In this document: positions 7,282 to 16,299 of the stretch, piece by piece | How positions within the stretch are numbered: position 1 is the first letter of the stretch | Layout: each line of letters begins with the position of its first letter | Assembly: GCF_000407365.1 (NCBI RefSeq) | Contig: NZ_ASVU01000002.1 | Span: 372,001-436,000, forward strand | Source: Enterococcus asini ATCC 700915 | GTDB lineage: Bacteria; Bacillota; Bacilli; Lactobacillales; Enterococcaceae | Direction: 5' to 3' | DNA length: 64,000 bases | Position numbers and translations under genes: made by a program | Notes under the pieces: generated by a model | The model's database searches: none | What the model was told of the DNA's origin: nothing | What the model saw: the letters and a program-made list of their open reading frames with translations, nothing else

Positions 7282-8619
7282 ATGATTCGACATACTGGAC
7301 GGACTCCTCGAGAGTTGCGCAACATTCAAATCAAAACCAATGTCTTTAAATACCCAGAAGGCTCCGTGGTGATTGCTTTTGGCGACACCGAAGTTATCTG
7401 TAATGCCACGGTACAGCCGCAAGCTTCAAAACAAGCCGCTAGCGCTCAAGGCTGGATCAGCGTCGAGTACAATCAACTGCCCCGGGCTACCGGTCAGCGA
7501 CAAAGCCGCAAAAGTCTGACGGCTGCCGATGAAAATCTATCAGAGACCATTGGCAAAGCGTTGCGTGGGGTCTGTGATTTGAGTCGTTTAGAAGAGCGGG
7601 AAATTGTCATCGACTGCGACGTGGTGCAAGCGGACGGCGCGACGCAGAGTGCTAGTTTAACCGGGGCATTTGTGGCTTTGCGTTTGGCGGTGAACCGCCT
7701 ATTGGCTCAAAATGAACTGGCCAGTGATCCGATTCGGGAAAATGTCGCTGGTGTGGGCGTGGCTCTCTTGCCTGATGGTACCTGTGTGCTAGATCCTGAT
7801 GAGTACGAGGAAGAACAAGCTTTAGTAGGCATGAGTCTCGTGATGAATGAAGGTGGGGACTTCCTTTCGATTCAAGCGTTTGGAGCGGATACTAGTTTTT
7901 CCGGCAATGATTTAAATGAACTGCTTCATTACGGAGTGGTGGGAATTGAGTCCTTGATTGCCGCTCAAAAGGAAGCGTTGGTGGACAAGACGCATGAAGT
8001 TCCGGAAAAGACCATTGTAATTGCTACGGGAAATGTAGGGAAAGCCAAAGAATTCGCGGCGCTTTTTGGGGCGGCCGGTTATGAGATCAAGACCTTAAAA
8101 GACTTTCCTGATTTACCTGATGTGGCAGAAACCGGTACGACCTTTGAAGCCAATGCTCGCTTGAAGGCAGAAACCATTTCCCAGTTGATCCAGCAACCGG
8201 TTTTGGCGGACGATAGCGGTCTTTGTGTGGATGCCTTAAGCGGGATGCCGGGGGTCTACTCCGCGCGCTTTGCCGGGGAACAAAAGAGCGATGCGGCGAA
8301 TAATGCCAAACTGCTCCACGAACTCTACGATGTACCAGATGAAAAACGAGGGGCGCATTTCCACTGTACGTTGGTTTTTGCGGCGCCTCAAAAGGACAGC
8401 CTGGTAGTTAGCGCCGATTGGTATGGTCGGATTGGTCGAATTCCGCGAGGGGATTACGGTTTTGGCTATGATCCTTTATTTATCCCAGATGGCATGGAAA
8501 AGACTTCCGCGGAACTCTTGCCAGCAGAAAAAAATCATTTGAGTCATCGAGGCCAGGCCATGGCCAAACTGCAAGACCAGTGGCAAGCTTGGCTTGAAGG
8601 CCCGGTGAAAGGAGCGTAA
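7282..8619 (+). CDS. Fusion of a degenerate RNase PH domain with RdgB/HAM1 non-canonical purine NTP pyrophosphatase
   Basis: Residues 1-235 align with RNase PH, and residues 243-445 with RdgB, which hydrolyses dITP, dXTP and ITP to keep them out of DNA. The RdgB half is complete: TGNVGKAKE (249-257), DDSGLCVDAL (310-319), FGYDPLF (394-400) and SHRGQA (421-426). The RNase PH half keeps the RAT-x2-R-x2-R patch (68-76) but lacks the phosphate-binding arginine of the GRT motif. The GGTR arginine is Gln122, and the active-site aspartates of the ED and DMN motifs are Glu and Gly, so it is probably not an active exoribonuclease. It follows murI by 10 bases. Fused forms occur in related lactic-acid bacteria. 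Confidence 0.93.
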   Translation: MIRHTGRTPRELRNIQIKTNVFKYPEGSVVIAFGDTEVICNATVQPQASKQAASAQGWISVEYNQLPRATGQRQSRKSLTAADENLSETIGKALRGVCDLSRLEEREIVIDCDVVQADGATQSASLTGAFVALRLAVNRLLAQNELASDPIRENVAGVGVALLPDGTCVLDPDEYEEEQALVGMSLVMNEGGDFLSIQAFGADTSFSGNDLNELLHYGVVGIESLIAAQKEALVDKTHEVPEKTIVIATGNVGKAKEFAALFGAAGYEIKTLKDFPDLPDVAETGTTFEANARLKAETISQLIQQPVLADDSGLCVDALSGMPGVYSARFAGEQKSDAANNAKLLHELYDVPDEKRGAHFHCTLVFAAPQKDSLVVSADWYGRIGRIPRGDYGFGYDPLFIPDGMEKTSAELLPAEKNHLSHRGQAMAKLQDQWQAWLEGPVKGA

Positions 8620-8622
8620 AAC

Positions 8623-9135
8623 ATGAAATATCTTGTGGTATCAGATAATCACGGAGACCGCCAAATCTTGGTGGACTTAGTGAATCATTTTCAAGAACAA
8701 GTGGATTTGTTTATTCACTGTGGGGACTCGGAACTACCGGCAGACGATGAACTTTTCGCGATTTACCAAGGGGTTGGAGGCAACTGTGACTTTGACAGCC
8801 GCTACGAAGATCGTCGGCTGATCACCACAGACTTGGACCGGATTTACGTGACCCATGGGCATTTGTCCAATGTGAAATTCGGACTGAGCAAAATCGCCAT
8901 GGAAGCTGCCGAACAAGACGCCAGCGTGGTGTTGTTCGGTCATACCCATCAAATTGGTTGCGAAGTGGTACAACATCGCTTGTATTTGAATCCTGGGAGC
9001 ATCTCCCAACCCCGAGGCCAGATTCAAATTAAAGCCTTTGCCATTATTGATGCGACCGAAACAGGCTGGGACGTGCAGTATTACGATCGCAGTTTTGCGC
9101 CGGTCAAAGACTTGCATTTTCATTTTTCTCGTTAA
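8623..9135 (+). CDS. Metallophosphoesterase, YfcE/YsnB family
   Basis: Calcineurin-like phosphoesterase of 170 residues. Metal ligands are visible in order: SDNHGD (Asp8, His10), HCGDSE, GNCD and the late GHTH. Family members hydrolyse phosphodiesters in vitro; the physiological substrate is unknown. It starts three bases after the fusion gene, so it is the third gene of the murI operon, the same place as ysnB in Bacillus. A terminator follows. Confidence 0.93.
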   Translation: MKYLVVSDNHGDRQILVDLVNHFQEQVDLFIHCGDSELPADDELFAIYQGVGGNCDFDSRYEDRRLITTDLDRIYVTHGHLSNVKFGLSKIAMEAAEQDASVVLFGHTHQIGCEVVQHRLYLNPGSISQPRGQIQIKAFAIIDATETGWDVQYYDRSFAPVKDLHFHFSR

Positions 9136-9146
9136 GTGTTCCCGTT

Positions 9147-9175
9147 AGGCCTCTAATTGTGGAGGCCTTTTTCTG
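9147..9175 (+). terminator. Rho-independent terminator of the murI operon
   Basis: AGGCCTC (9147-9153) pairs with GAGGCCT (9162-9168), followed by Ts. Confidence 0.85.
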
Positions 9176-9323
9176 TTGTTCTTTTTAAGCGGGGCGTTTC
9201 CCAAGATTTCTTAACCCTAGCTGATAACTGCGTAAATTTTTCATAAAAGAAGGGGAAAACCAGGAGGCAATAGGGCCCTTTTTTGCTAGAATGAAGAGGT
9301 AGAAAGAAATGGAGGCAATTTCA

Positions 9324-9839
9324 TTGATTGGTCCCAATACAGAAGCACTACTACTCGAAAACCAAGACAATTTTCTCGTGCCGGCAGACAATGTCGCCAC
9401 TGTTATGTATCAACACTCCTTGGACCATGCGCTTTTGGTCCTGACAAATGTCGGCTACTCCAAGATCCCCGTACTGGATAAAGACGACCGCTTTATGGGC
9501 TTGATTGGTTTGAACGATATCGTGCAAAAAATGGTCTCTTTGACTACCATTGACACGGATCATTTGGCCGGACTAACCGTGGCGGATGTTATGGAAATCG
9601 GTGTGGACACCGTGAGAGAAGACGCCGCTTTGGAAGATATTTTGCACTTGCTTGTAAACAATGCTTTCTTACCCATGGTGGATGATCAGCGGATTTTCCT
9701 TGGCATCATCACCCGGAAGGAAATCTTGAAATGCACCAATCATCTCGTTCATGAATTGGAGCGGCAGTATTTGCTCGTGCCCAAACAACCAGGGGGCAGT
9801 GACACGGAAACTGCCACGGACGGATTGAAAGTCAGCTGA
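9324..9839 (+). CDS. cbpB: CBS-domain protein, CbpB/DarB (YkuL) family
   Basis: Small protein of 171 residues made of two CBS domains (HALLVLTNVGYSKIPVLD near 30-47 and a second after residue 86). Homologues CbpB of Listeria and DarB of Bacillus bind cyclic di-AMP and, when free of it, stimulate the (p)ppGpp synthetase Rel; the same role is inferred here. I choose TTG 9324 because GGAGG at 9311-9315 is ideally spaced for it. The upstream ATG 9309 would overlap that site. The gene stands alone, between two terminators. Confidence 0.85.
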   Translation: MIGPNTEALLLENQDNFLVPADNVATVMYQHSLDHALLVLTNVGYSKIPVLDKDDRFMGLIGLNDIVQKMVSLTTIDTDHLAGLTVADVMEIGVDTVREDAALEDILHLLVNNAFLPMVDDQRIFLGIITRKEILKCTNHLVHELERQYLLVPKQPGGSDTETATDGLKVS

Positions 9840-9875
9840 TTAAAGAGATAAGACAATAAAATTATTATGTAAACT

Positions 9876-9905
9876 GCCGATGGGTTTTTGCCATCGGCTT
9901 TTTGT
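9876..9905 (+). terminator. Rho-independent terminator
   Basis: GCCGATGG (9876-9883) pairs perfectly with CCATCGGC (9891-9898), followed by Ts. Confidence 0.9.
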
Positions 9906-10053
9906 GTGGGGAAAATTGGCTTAGGGCATCATTCTTTTGGGTTAGCTGAAGAGGTAGACTAGAATTTGGTGCCATTGCTCAAACAAACCATTGTTCTCGT
10001 ATTTAGGGGCTATGGTATCATGGAGGCAATCGAGAAAGACGAGGAGCGAGATG

Positions 10054-11130
10054 ATGAGACGTTTGTTTAAAGGAATTTTGATACTAGTCATTGTATTAGT
10101 AGTCGTGGTGGCAGCTTATGTGGCCTATGTCTTTTTGAGCTACAAGCGCCTACCGGAAAAGTTGGAGCTAGCGGTGGAGAGCACGACTAAGGAGAGCTTT
10201 GCCACCAATCAAGAATATAAAATCATGAGCTACAATATCGGCTATGGGGCGTATCCCGCCGATTACAGCTTCTTTATGGATGGAGGCAAGTATTCTCGGG
10301 CCTATGATGAAGCCACGGTGGAGCAAAATATGCTAGGCATTTTGGAGACCACAGCAGATGTCAATCCCGATATCGCTTTGTTTCAAGAGGTGGATGAAGA
10401 CGGGGACCGCTCCTTTCATGTGAATGAAGTGAAGCAGCTGACAGATGAGGACACTCTTCCCGGGTATAGCTCGGTCTATGCCCAAAATTATGATTCCGCC
10501 TATTTGTTTTATCCTGTGACCAATCCCATTGGCAAAGCGAAGTCGGGGATTGTGACCTTGGCTAAAGGAGAAATCAGTCAAAGTACCCGTTACAGCCTGC
10601 CCATCGATACGGATTTCAATAAGTTTTTTGACTTGGACCGGGCGATTAGCGTTAGCGAAATTCCCGTTAAAGGAGATAAGACATTGACCTTGATTAATTT
10701 GCACCTGTCTGCTTTTACGAAGAATCGCAAAGTCCGGGAAGCCCAGTTAAATCTGTTATTCGATCAAATGACGAAGGCCTATGAAGCGGGACATTACGTG
10801 ATCGTCGGTGGTGATTACAACCACGATATGTTAGGAAATAGTCCAGAAGTCTTCGGCACCCAAACCGAGCCTTTCAACTGGACCCATCCATTTCCAGAAA
10901 GTGATCTACCGGAGCATTTCCAAGTGGCAAAAGGAAATTTAGCTCAGGCGAAGATTCCTTCTGTGCGCCGGAACAACGAACCTTACGTAAAAGGAGAGTC
11001 CTTTGTCTCCATCGTGGACGGATTTCTAGTCTCTGATAATGTCAAGGTCAATCAAGTGGCGGTTATCGACAATGGGTTTGCCAACTCGGACCACAATCCC
11101 ATTACCATGAATTTTACTTTAGTGGAGTAA
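10054..11130 (+). CDS. Membrane-anchored endonuclease/exonuclease/phosphatase (EEP) family protein
   Basis: The 358-residue protein starts with a basic end and one strong hydrophobic segment (about 6-30), probably a membrane anchor with the catalytic part outside. The EEP fold is marked by KIMSYNIGYG, the glutamate in FQEVDEDGDRS, INLHLSAF, GGDYNHD and the final SDHNP. The family includes sphingomyelinases, inositol phosphatases and nucleases, so the substrate is open. GAGGAG at 10041-10046 suits ATG 10054 (seven-base gap) better than ATG 10051. It is alone or weakly linked to the next gene, 43 bases away. Confidence 0.85.
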   Translation: MRRLFKGILILVIVLVVVVAAYVAYVFLSYKRLPEKLELAVESTTKESFATNQEYKIMSYNIGYGAYPADYSFFMDGGKYSRAYDEATVEQNMLGILETTADVNPDIALFQEVDEDGDRSFHVNEVKQLTDEDTLPGYSSVYAQNYDSAYLFYPVTNPIGKAKSGIVTLAKGEISQSTRYSLPIDTDFNKFFDLDRAISVSEIPVKGDKTLTLINLHLSAFTKNRKVREAQLNLLFDQMTKAYEAGHYVIVGGDYNHDMLGNSPEVFGTQTEPFNWTHPFPESDLPEHFQVAKGNLAQAKIPSVRRNNEPYVKGESFVSIVDGFLVSDNVKVNQVAVIDNGFANSDHNPITMNFTLVE

Positions 11131-11173
11131 GATGCGACTGTCACTAACTAACGTTTAAAAGGAGGATGCTACC

Positions 11174-11617
11174 ATGAATCGAATCAATTTAATCTGTCTC
11201 GGGGTTCAAGATATGGAAAAATCACTGGCTTTTTACAAAGGACTAGGGTTTCAAACCTTTGAGCAAAAACCCAATCCCCCCATCGTCTTTTTCAATACCC
11301 AAGGCAGCAAGTTTGAACTGTTTCCCTTGGAAAAATTAGCCCAAGACATAAATGAGGAAAATCCGCCAACGATTACTAACAAAGGCTTTTCCGGGATTAC
11401 CTTGGCGATTAATCTGGAAAGCGAGGCGGCCGTGGATGATTTAATGGCTTTAGCAGCATCTTTAGGAGCGACTATTGCCAAAGCACCTGAGAAGGTCTTC
11501 TGGGGCGGTTACAGTGGGTATTTCCAAGATTTAGACGGCTATTATTGGGAAGTCGCCTATGGGCCCAATTGGCAGTTTGATGAGCATGGTATGTTGGTGA
11601 TTGAGCCGGAAGCTTGA
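11174..11617 (+). CDS. VOC (glyoxalase/bleomycin-resistance fold) family protein
   Basis: A 147-residue, single-module VOC protein: INLICLGVQDMEKSLAFYKGLGF at the start (two such repeats make one metal site) and FQDLDGYYWEVAYGPNW near the end, where the glutamate may bind metal. AAGGAGG precedes the ATG. Substrate unknown; such proteins include lyases, dioxygenases and binding proteins. Confidence 0.85.
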   Translation: MNRINLICLGVQDMEKSLAFYKGLGFQTFEQKPNPPIVFFNTQGSKFELFPLEKLAQDINEENPPTITNKGFSGITLAINLESEAAVDDLMALAASLGATIAKAPEKVFWGGYSGYFQDLDGYYWEVAYGPNWQFDEHGMLVIEPEA

Positions 11618-11728
11618 TTGGCTTCATAAGAGGATAGGAAGGAGCTTTTTTGAGGTATTTAGGGAAAAAGTTGAAGTAGACCGAATAATGAACCGTTGCC
11701 TGGAAAAAGGAAAACGGAGGGATCCTAG

Positions 11729-12247
11729 ATGAATGGGTTTATCTTGATGTTGCCACTTTTTTTCATTCGCTTTGTCTTACTTGGTTGGTTAAATCCCACG
11801 GCATTAAAAAGAGGTGCGCACTTTGCACCAATGGCTGGCGCTCAGAAAATTATGTATGTTCTTTACCAAATGACAAATGTCGTGCTTATTTTATTCCCGC
11901 TTTTTCTTCGGGTACATGGCAGTGCACCGCTGCTTGTGCTTGGAGGTGTTACTTATGTGTTAGGGGTGGGGATCTTATTAGCCGCTACCATAAGTTTTGC
12001 TAAACCGAATAAGCAAGGACTAAATACTACTGGCAGCTATCGTTTTTCCCGTAATCCCATGTATGTGGGCTACTTTGTTTATTTCCTATGCTGTGCCATT
12101 TTGCTTGGATCGTTTTTTTATTATGGAGCACTGGTTCTTTTCCAAATTGCTACTCACTGGGTTATTCTCGCCGAAGGACGCTGGTGCAGTGCAACATTTG
12201 GTGAGACCTATGATGAATATCAACAGCAAGTTAGACGTTATCTTTAG
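11729..12247 (+). CDS. Membrane methyltransferase, isoprenylcysteine carboxyl methyltransferase (ICMT)-like family
   Basis: 172 residues with about four hydrophobic segments. The C-terminal half shows the ICMT/NnrU-type signature: GSYRFSRNPMYVGY (about 109-122), a hydrophobic hairpin, then AEGRW and FGETYDEYQQQVRRYL. These residues form the S-adenosylmethionine pocket in relatives. The substrate in bacteria is generally unknown. GGAGGGATCC precedes ATG 11729. It is followed by a terminator shared with convergent mscS. Confidence 0.8.
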   Translation: MNGFILMLPLFFIRFVLLGWLNPTALKRGAHFAPMAGAQKIMYVLYQMTNVVLILFPLFLRVHGSAPLLVLGGVTYVLGVGILLAATISFAKPNKQGLNTTGSYRFSRNPMYVGYFVYFLCCAILLGSFFYYGALVLFQIATHWVILAEGRWCSATFGETYDEYQQQVRRYL

Positions 12248-12273
12248 TGAAATAGATACGTGCTGGATAACGC

Positions 12274-12317
12274 AAAAACAAGCGACTAAGACGAAACAGT
12301 CTCAGTCGCTTGTTTTT
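12274..12317. terminator. Bidirectional terminator
   Basis: AAAACAAGCGACT (12275-12287) pairs with AGTCGCTTGTTTT (12304-12316). It lies between convergent genes and has A/T runs on both sides. Confidence 0.9.
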
Positions 12318-12319
12318 AT

Positions 12320-13282
12320 TTATGCCTGGGGTGGTAAAACCGTCGTAGGAATCGTAAAGCCAGCTTTCGTCAAAGCCTCCAAAGAAGCAGCGAGAAATTC
12401 TTCTTTTAGCCCGGCTTGAGTGCCATTTACCGCATAGAAGGTGGAGCGCATCACGAAATTCCCGTGGCCCAAATCCACCACGCCAAAGACGGTCGGGGGT
12501 GTGGTAATCTTGTCCGTATTTTCCGCGGTTAAGCGTGCGTTGACTTCTTCAATCAGTGTCCGCATGGTTTCCAAGTCCTCTGTGGGTAAGATGCGAATGT
12601 CCACCACCACTTGCATATCCGCCCGGGACTTGTTGCTAATGGTAGTGATATTACGGTTGGGGATGAAGTGCAACGTGCCGTCCAAGGAACGCAATTCCAA
12701 GGTACGAATCCCTACGGAAATCACGGTACCTTCAATGGCGATATTTTGCAAAATCACGTAATCCCCCACGTCTACTTGTTGTTCCATAATGATGAAAAAA
12801 CCGGTGATAATATCATTCATAAAGCCTTGAGCCCCAAGACCAATGGCCAAACCGACGATTCCGGCACCGGCTAGAAGGGAGCCCACGGGCACGCCTACCG
12901 TGGATAACAACCCGTAAATGAAGAAAAAGCCCAAGGTGTAATGGGCGATATTTCCCATGAGAGTGTAAATTGTATGGGCCCGGGTTTCATTGATATTTTT
13001 CCGCTTTAAAAAAGACCGATAGCTTTTTTCCACCAAAAAATCCGTCAGCTTCCAAAGAAATAAAAAGAGCACAGAAAGCAAAATCAAAGTTAGCCCTTTT
13101 TGGATGACCACCCCGAAAACCTGATCCCAGTCGATATTGTTCCACCAGCGCTGCAACGCATTCAGCTGCTTGGTTGCAGGTTGGATAATCACCGGGGTAC
13201 TGGAGTCCACGGTGCTCTCCAGGCTAGCTGAAGTAGAACTGGCGGTAGTCGCCGCCGTAGTTGTAAGTAAAGGCAAAAACAT
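12320..13282 (-). CDS. mscS: Small-conductance mechanosensitive channel, MscS family
   Basis: A channel that opens under membrane tension to release solutes on osmotic downshock. The 320-residue product has a Ser/Thr-rich, probably extracellular N-terminus, a hydrophobic segment near 63-83, a second near 112-132, and the pore helix rich in Gly and Ala (SLLAGAGIVGLAIGLGAQGFMND). The beta domain follows with VGDYVIL and IPNRNI. ATG 13282 follows TTGGAGGAG; a longer frame to 13363 has no ribosome site. Transcribed alone, opposite to the methyltransferase gene. Confidence 0.92.
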   Translation of the reverse strand: MFLPLLTTTAATTASSTSASLESTVDSSTPVIIQPATKQLNALQRWWNNIDWDQVFGVVIQKGLTLILLSVLFLFLWKLTDFLVEKSYRSFLKRKNINETRAHTIYTLMGNIAHYTLGFFFIYGLLSTVGVPVGSLLAGAGIVGLAIGLGAQGFMNDIITGFFIIMEQQVDVGDYVILQNIAIEGTVISVGIRTLELRSLDGTLHFIPNRNITTISNKSRADMQVVVDIRILPTEDLETMRTLIEEVNARLTAENTDKITTPPTVFGVVDLGHGNFVMRSTFYAVNGTQAGLKEEFLAASLEALTKAGFTIPTTVLPPQA

Positions 13283-13343
13283 AAAACTCCTCCAAGAAAC
13301 ATTTTTTTCATTGTAACAAAGGCCGGGGACTTTGTCATATCCG

Positions 13344-13384
13344 AAAAAAACCCAAGAACTCATGGGAGAGTCCTTGGGTTTTTC
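13344..13384 (-). terminator. Terminator after the Na/Pi symporter gene
   Basis: On the minus strand AAACCCAAGGAC pairs with GTTCTTGGGTTT (one mismatch) and a T-run follows. It separates the symporter gene from mscS. Confidence 0.85.
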
Positions 13385-15121
13385 TCAGTCTTCTTGTAAG
13401 GTTAAGCCTGTTTCGGTTTGGGGATGATAGGCGGCCGGGGTTTTAAAGCCGTAGTCATTGCCCAAAATGTATTTTGCAATATGCAAGGTCCGATCGCTGG
13501 AGCGTTCCAAATTAGAGGAGATGTCGATAAAGAGGATGCCGTCTGCAGCCCGGCCTTCGCCGTGGTTCATCAAACGAATATACTTACTACGGAGCAAGTC
13601 CACTAAGCTGTTGATTTCCCCTTCCCGCGTCAGCATTTTTTGCGCTTTTTGGGTGTCGCCACTTTCTAAAATTTCCAAGGCGTCGTGAATGTTCTTTGCC
13701 ACTTTTTCGAATAAAAGCAACAAATCTTCGTCTTGGAGGAGGAGCTGTGGCCGATTAGTAGCGGGCAAGCCTTTACGCTTTTCCCGATTGCGTTGTTTCT
13801 TTTCCACATCACAGGCTTCTTCCACAAAGTTTACGATGTTTTTGCAGTGGTCGCCGATGCGCTCAAAGTCCTTGGTAAACTCTAAAAGCATGGCTTGTTC
13901 TTGGCTTTCTGTCTGAGACAATTCAAAAGTAGCGGACTTGGCCAAAAACTCCGTTAGCTCGATGTCGTATTGATTAATGGCTTCTTCGTATTGTTCGACC
14001 TCGTCTTTGAGCTCATCATCAGGCTTCACGTAATAGTCTTTGGCCGCGGTCATGGAGCGATAGACGTAGTTTCCCATTTGGATGACTTCAGAAGAAGCCT
14101 GACGTAATGCGATGGAAGGGGAGGTATGGAGAAAGTCCTCATTGAGTTCTACTGAACGAATGGCAAGGTTTTTGTCGTCTCCCGGGATAATCTTCTTCAC
14201 CAATATTTCGATTTGCGGAATAAACCAGAACTGAATGGCCAAATTGGTCACATTAAAGAGGCCGTGAGCAAAGGCGATTTGCATGCTGGGATTTAGATTC
14301 AGCGCCCCGGTAATGGCAATTACCACTTGGGTAAAGGGTCCGAGTAAAATCGTGAAAATAATTGCTCCGACTAAATTGAAGACCACGTGAGCCGCTGCCG
14401 TGCGTTTAGCTGCCACACTGGCGCCTAATGCGGCAATTATGGCGGTAATCGTGGTGCCGATATTGTCCCCAAATAAAATCGGCAATGCCGCTTCTAAGGC
14501 TAGGCTACCTTGACTGTAAAGCTGTTGCAAAATCCCAATCGTGGCGCTGGAACTTTGTAAGACCATGGTCAAAAGTGTACCGATACCCACCCCTAAAATC
14601 GGAATGTGGGAAACATCTAACATCAACTGGTTAAATTGTGGCAAGTCCTTCAAAGGTTCCATGGCAGTACCCATCAGTTTCAAACCGAAAAACAAACAGC
14701 CGAAACCAAAGAGAATCTGGCCGATATTTTGCAAAGATTTGCGTTTAAAGAAAAAGAGCAGCAGAGAGCCGACGCCAATAATTGGCAAGGCATACGCAGA
14801 TAAGTTAAAGCCAATGATAAAGGCGGTGACCGTGGTTCCCACATTGGCCCCCATAATAACCCCAATGGCCTGGCGTAAGGTCATAAAGCCTGCGGAAACG
14901 AGACCGACTGCTAAAACCGTCGTACCAGAGCTCGACTGAATCAAACCGGTGACGATAATTCCGGCTAAAACCGCTCGCAGTGGAGTCGAGGTGAAGCGAT
15001 TCAAAACCTCCCGCAAGCGATCCCCGGCGGCTTTTTGCAACCCGTCCCCCATGTACTTGATCCCAAATAAAAAGATTCCTAAGCCGCCCAAAAAGGAAAA
15101 CAGCATTTCTTGATAGGACAT
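13385..15121 (-). CDS. Na+/phosphate symporter family protein with PhoU-like C-terminal domain (NptA/YjbB)
   Basis: 578 residues. The N-terminal two-thirds carry many hydrophobic segments and two inverted repeats, each with the QSSS signature: QSSSGTTVLAVG in the first and QSSSATIGIL in the second. The last 200 residues are helical and PhoU-like, with coiled regions. Members import phosphate with sodium or export it. ATG 15121 follows AGGAGGGATAC; the in-frame start at 15157 lacks a ribosome site. It stands alone with its own terminator. No Pho-box could be recognised upstream. Confidence 0.9.
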   Translation of the reverse strand: MSYQEMLFSFLGGLGIFLFGIKYMGDGLQKAAGDRLREVLNRFTSTPLRAVLAGIIVTGLIQSSSGTTVLAVGLVSAGFMTLRQAIGVIMGANVGTTVTAFIIGFNLSAYALPIIGVGSLLLFFFKRKSLQNIGQILFGFGCLFFGLKLMGTAMEPLKDLPQFNQLMLDVSHIPILGVGIGTLLTMVLQSSSATIGILQQLYSQGSLALEAALPILFGDNIGTTITAIIAALGASVAAKRTAAAHVVFNLVGAIIFTILLGPFTQVVIAITGALNLNPSMQIAFAHGLFNVTNLAIQFWFIPQIEILVKKIIPGDDKNLAIRSVELNEDFLHTSPSIALRQASSEVIQMGNYVYRSMTAAKDYYVKPDDELKDEVEQYEEAINQYDIELTEFLAKSATFELSQTESQEQAMLLEFTKDFERIGDHCKNIVNFVEEACDVEKKQRNREKRKGLPATNRPQLLLQDEDLLLLFEKVAKNIHDALEILESGDTQKAQKMLTREGEINSLVDLLRSKYIRLMNHGEGRAADGILFIDISSNLERSSDRTLHIAKYILGNDYGFKTPAAYHPQTETGLTLQED

Positions 15122-15318
15122 CGTATCCCTCCTGTTGTTGAGTCTGTGCGAAAACATACAAATTCAGAATACGGGAAAAAGTAGGGATTGTAAACGTATT
15201 TTTGATGAAAGACAGTCAAAGAATGGGCTTTAAAAGCACCTTTTTCGAAAACTTCCAGCAGCAAAAGGAGGCAAATCATCAAGGCTTTAGCTTTGCTGTC
15301 GTCCCATCGGATACCAGC

Positions 15319-15354
15319 AAAAAAGGATGAATCCTAAAAAGAATTCACCCTTTT
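15319..15354 (-). terminator. Terminator after fabI
   Basis: On the minus strand AAAAGGGTGAATTC pairs with GGATTCATCCTTTT (two mismatches) and is followed by T. The stretch 15122-15318 otherwise shows no feature I can support. Confidence 0.7.
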
Positions 15355-15394
15355 ATGAGTAGGAAATTTTATGATTGCTTACAAGCTTTCCGGC

Positions 15395-16150
15395 CTAGGA
15401 AAGATGTACGCCTTTGTCCACGTAAATGACTTCCCCGATAATCCCGCTAGAGTAGGGGCTGATCAAAAAGGCTGCGGCATTGCCGACTTCTTCAATGGTC
15501 ACACCCACGTGATCCGGCGTCCGGTCTTCGGACAGTTGAATCAGTTTTTGGTAATCTTGCACACCGGTCACGGCCAATGTCTTAATGGCCCCGGCGGAAA
15601 CACCGTTGACCCGGATTTTTTGTGGGGATAATTCTGCTGCCAAGTAGCGGACTTCTGCTTCCAGCGCTGCTTTGGCGATACCCATCATGTTGTAGTTTGG
15701 CACGGCCCGCTGTGAACCGAGATAGCTCATAGTTACCAAGCCACTGTTTTCTGCCAAGTAAGGTTTTGCATATTTCGCCGTGGCGATAAAGGAATACGCG
15801 CTGATATCTTGGGCCAAAGAGAAGCCTTCTCTGGTAATAGCTAAAATATCCCCGGATAAATCTTCTTTATTGGCATAGGCGATGGCGTGAATAACCCCGT
15901 GGATTTCCCCGGCATATTCCCCAATTTTGGCAAAAGCTTGTTCCAAACTTTCGTCACAGGCTGCATCTGCTTCGACTAAAAAAGTACCTTCTGGGACTAG
16001 TTTGTCCAATTGTTTTTTCATGCGTTCGTTTTGATAGGTGTAGATGACTTCTGCCCCTTGTTCCATTAAGGCTTTCGCACACCCCCAAGCGATACTCCGT
16101 TTGTTGGCAACGCCCATTACGACGACTTTTTTTCCTGATAATAAGCTCAT
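15395..16150 (-). CDS. fabI: Enoyl-[acyl-carrier-protein] reductase FabI
   Basis: NADH-dependent last step of each round of fatty-acid elongation, and the target of triclosan. The 251-residue short-chain dehydrogenase shows VMGVANKRSIAWG near the start and the FabI catalytic Y-x6-K as Tyr153 and Lys160 in NYNMMGIAK, with Tyr143 before it. GGAGAG lies before the ATG. It is monocistronic here, apart from any fab cluster. A FabT-like palindrome overlaps its -35 hexamer, so control by the acyl-ACP-responsive repressor FabT is likely. Confidence 0.96.
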   Translation of the reverse strand: MSLLSGKKVVVMGVANKRSIAWGCAKALMEQGAEVIYTYQNERMKKQLDKLVPEGTFLVEADAACDESLEQAFAKIGEYAGEIHGVIHAIAYANKEDLSGDILAITREGFSLAQDISAYSFIATAKYAKPYLAENSGLVTMSYLGSQRAVPNYNMMGIAKAALEAEVRYLAAELSPQKIRVNGVSAGAIKTLAVTGVQDYQKLIQLSEDRTPDHVGVTIEEVGNAAAFLISPYSSGIIGEVIYVDKGVHLS

Positions 16151-16207
16151 CTGAACTCTCCTTGAATATAAAATAAATGCAATGAACTGCTGAATGATTG
16201 CAAGACT

Positions 16208-16236
16208 ATTATTAGATAAAAAGGTTTGATTGTCAA
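16208..16236 (-). promoter_or_regulatory. fabI promoter
   Basis: On the minus strand a perfect TTGACA (16231-16236) and AATAAT (16208-16213) are spaced by 17 bases. The -35 is inside the FabT-like box. Confidence 0.75.
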
Positions 16237-16239
16237 ACT
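16223..16239 (-). promoter_or_regulatory. FabT-like operator 1
   Basis: GGTTTGATTGTCAAACT resembles the FabT consensus AGTTTGATTATCAAATT; the core TTTGA-x3-TCAAA is a perfect inverted repeat. It covers the fabI -35 element. Confidence 0.75.
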
Positions 16240-16299
16240 ATTTTTTTCAAGGAAATCAATTCTAGTAACAGAATCCTTTTAAATTAAGGGATAACGAAT

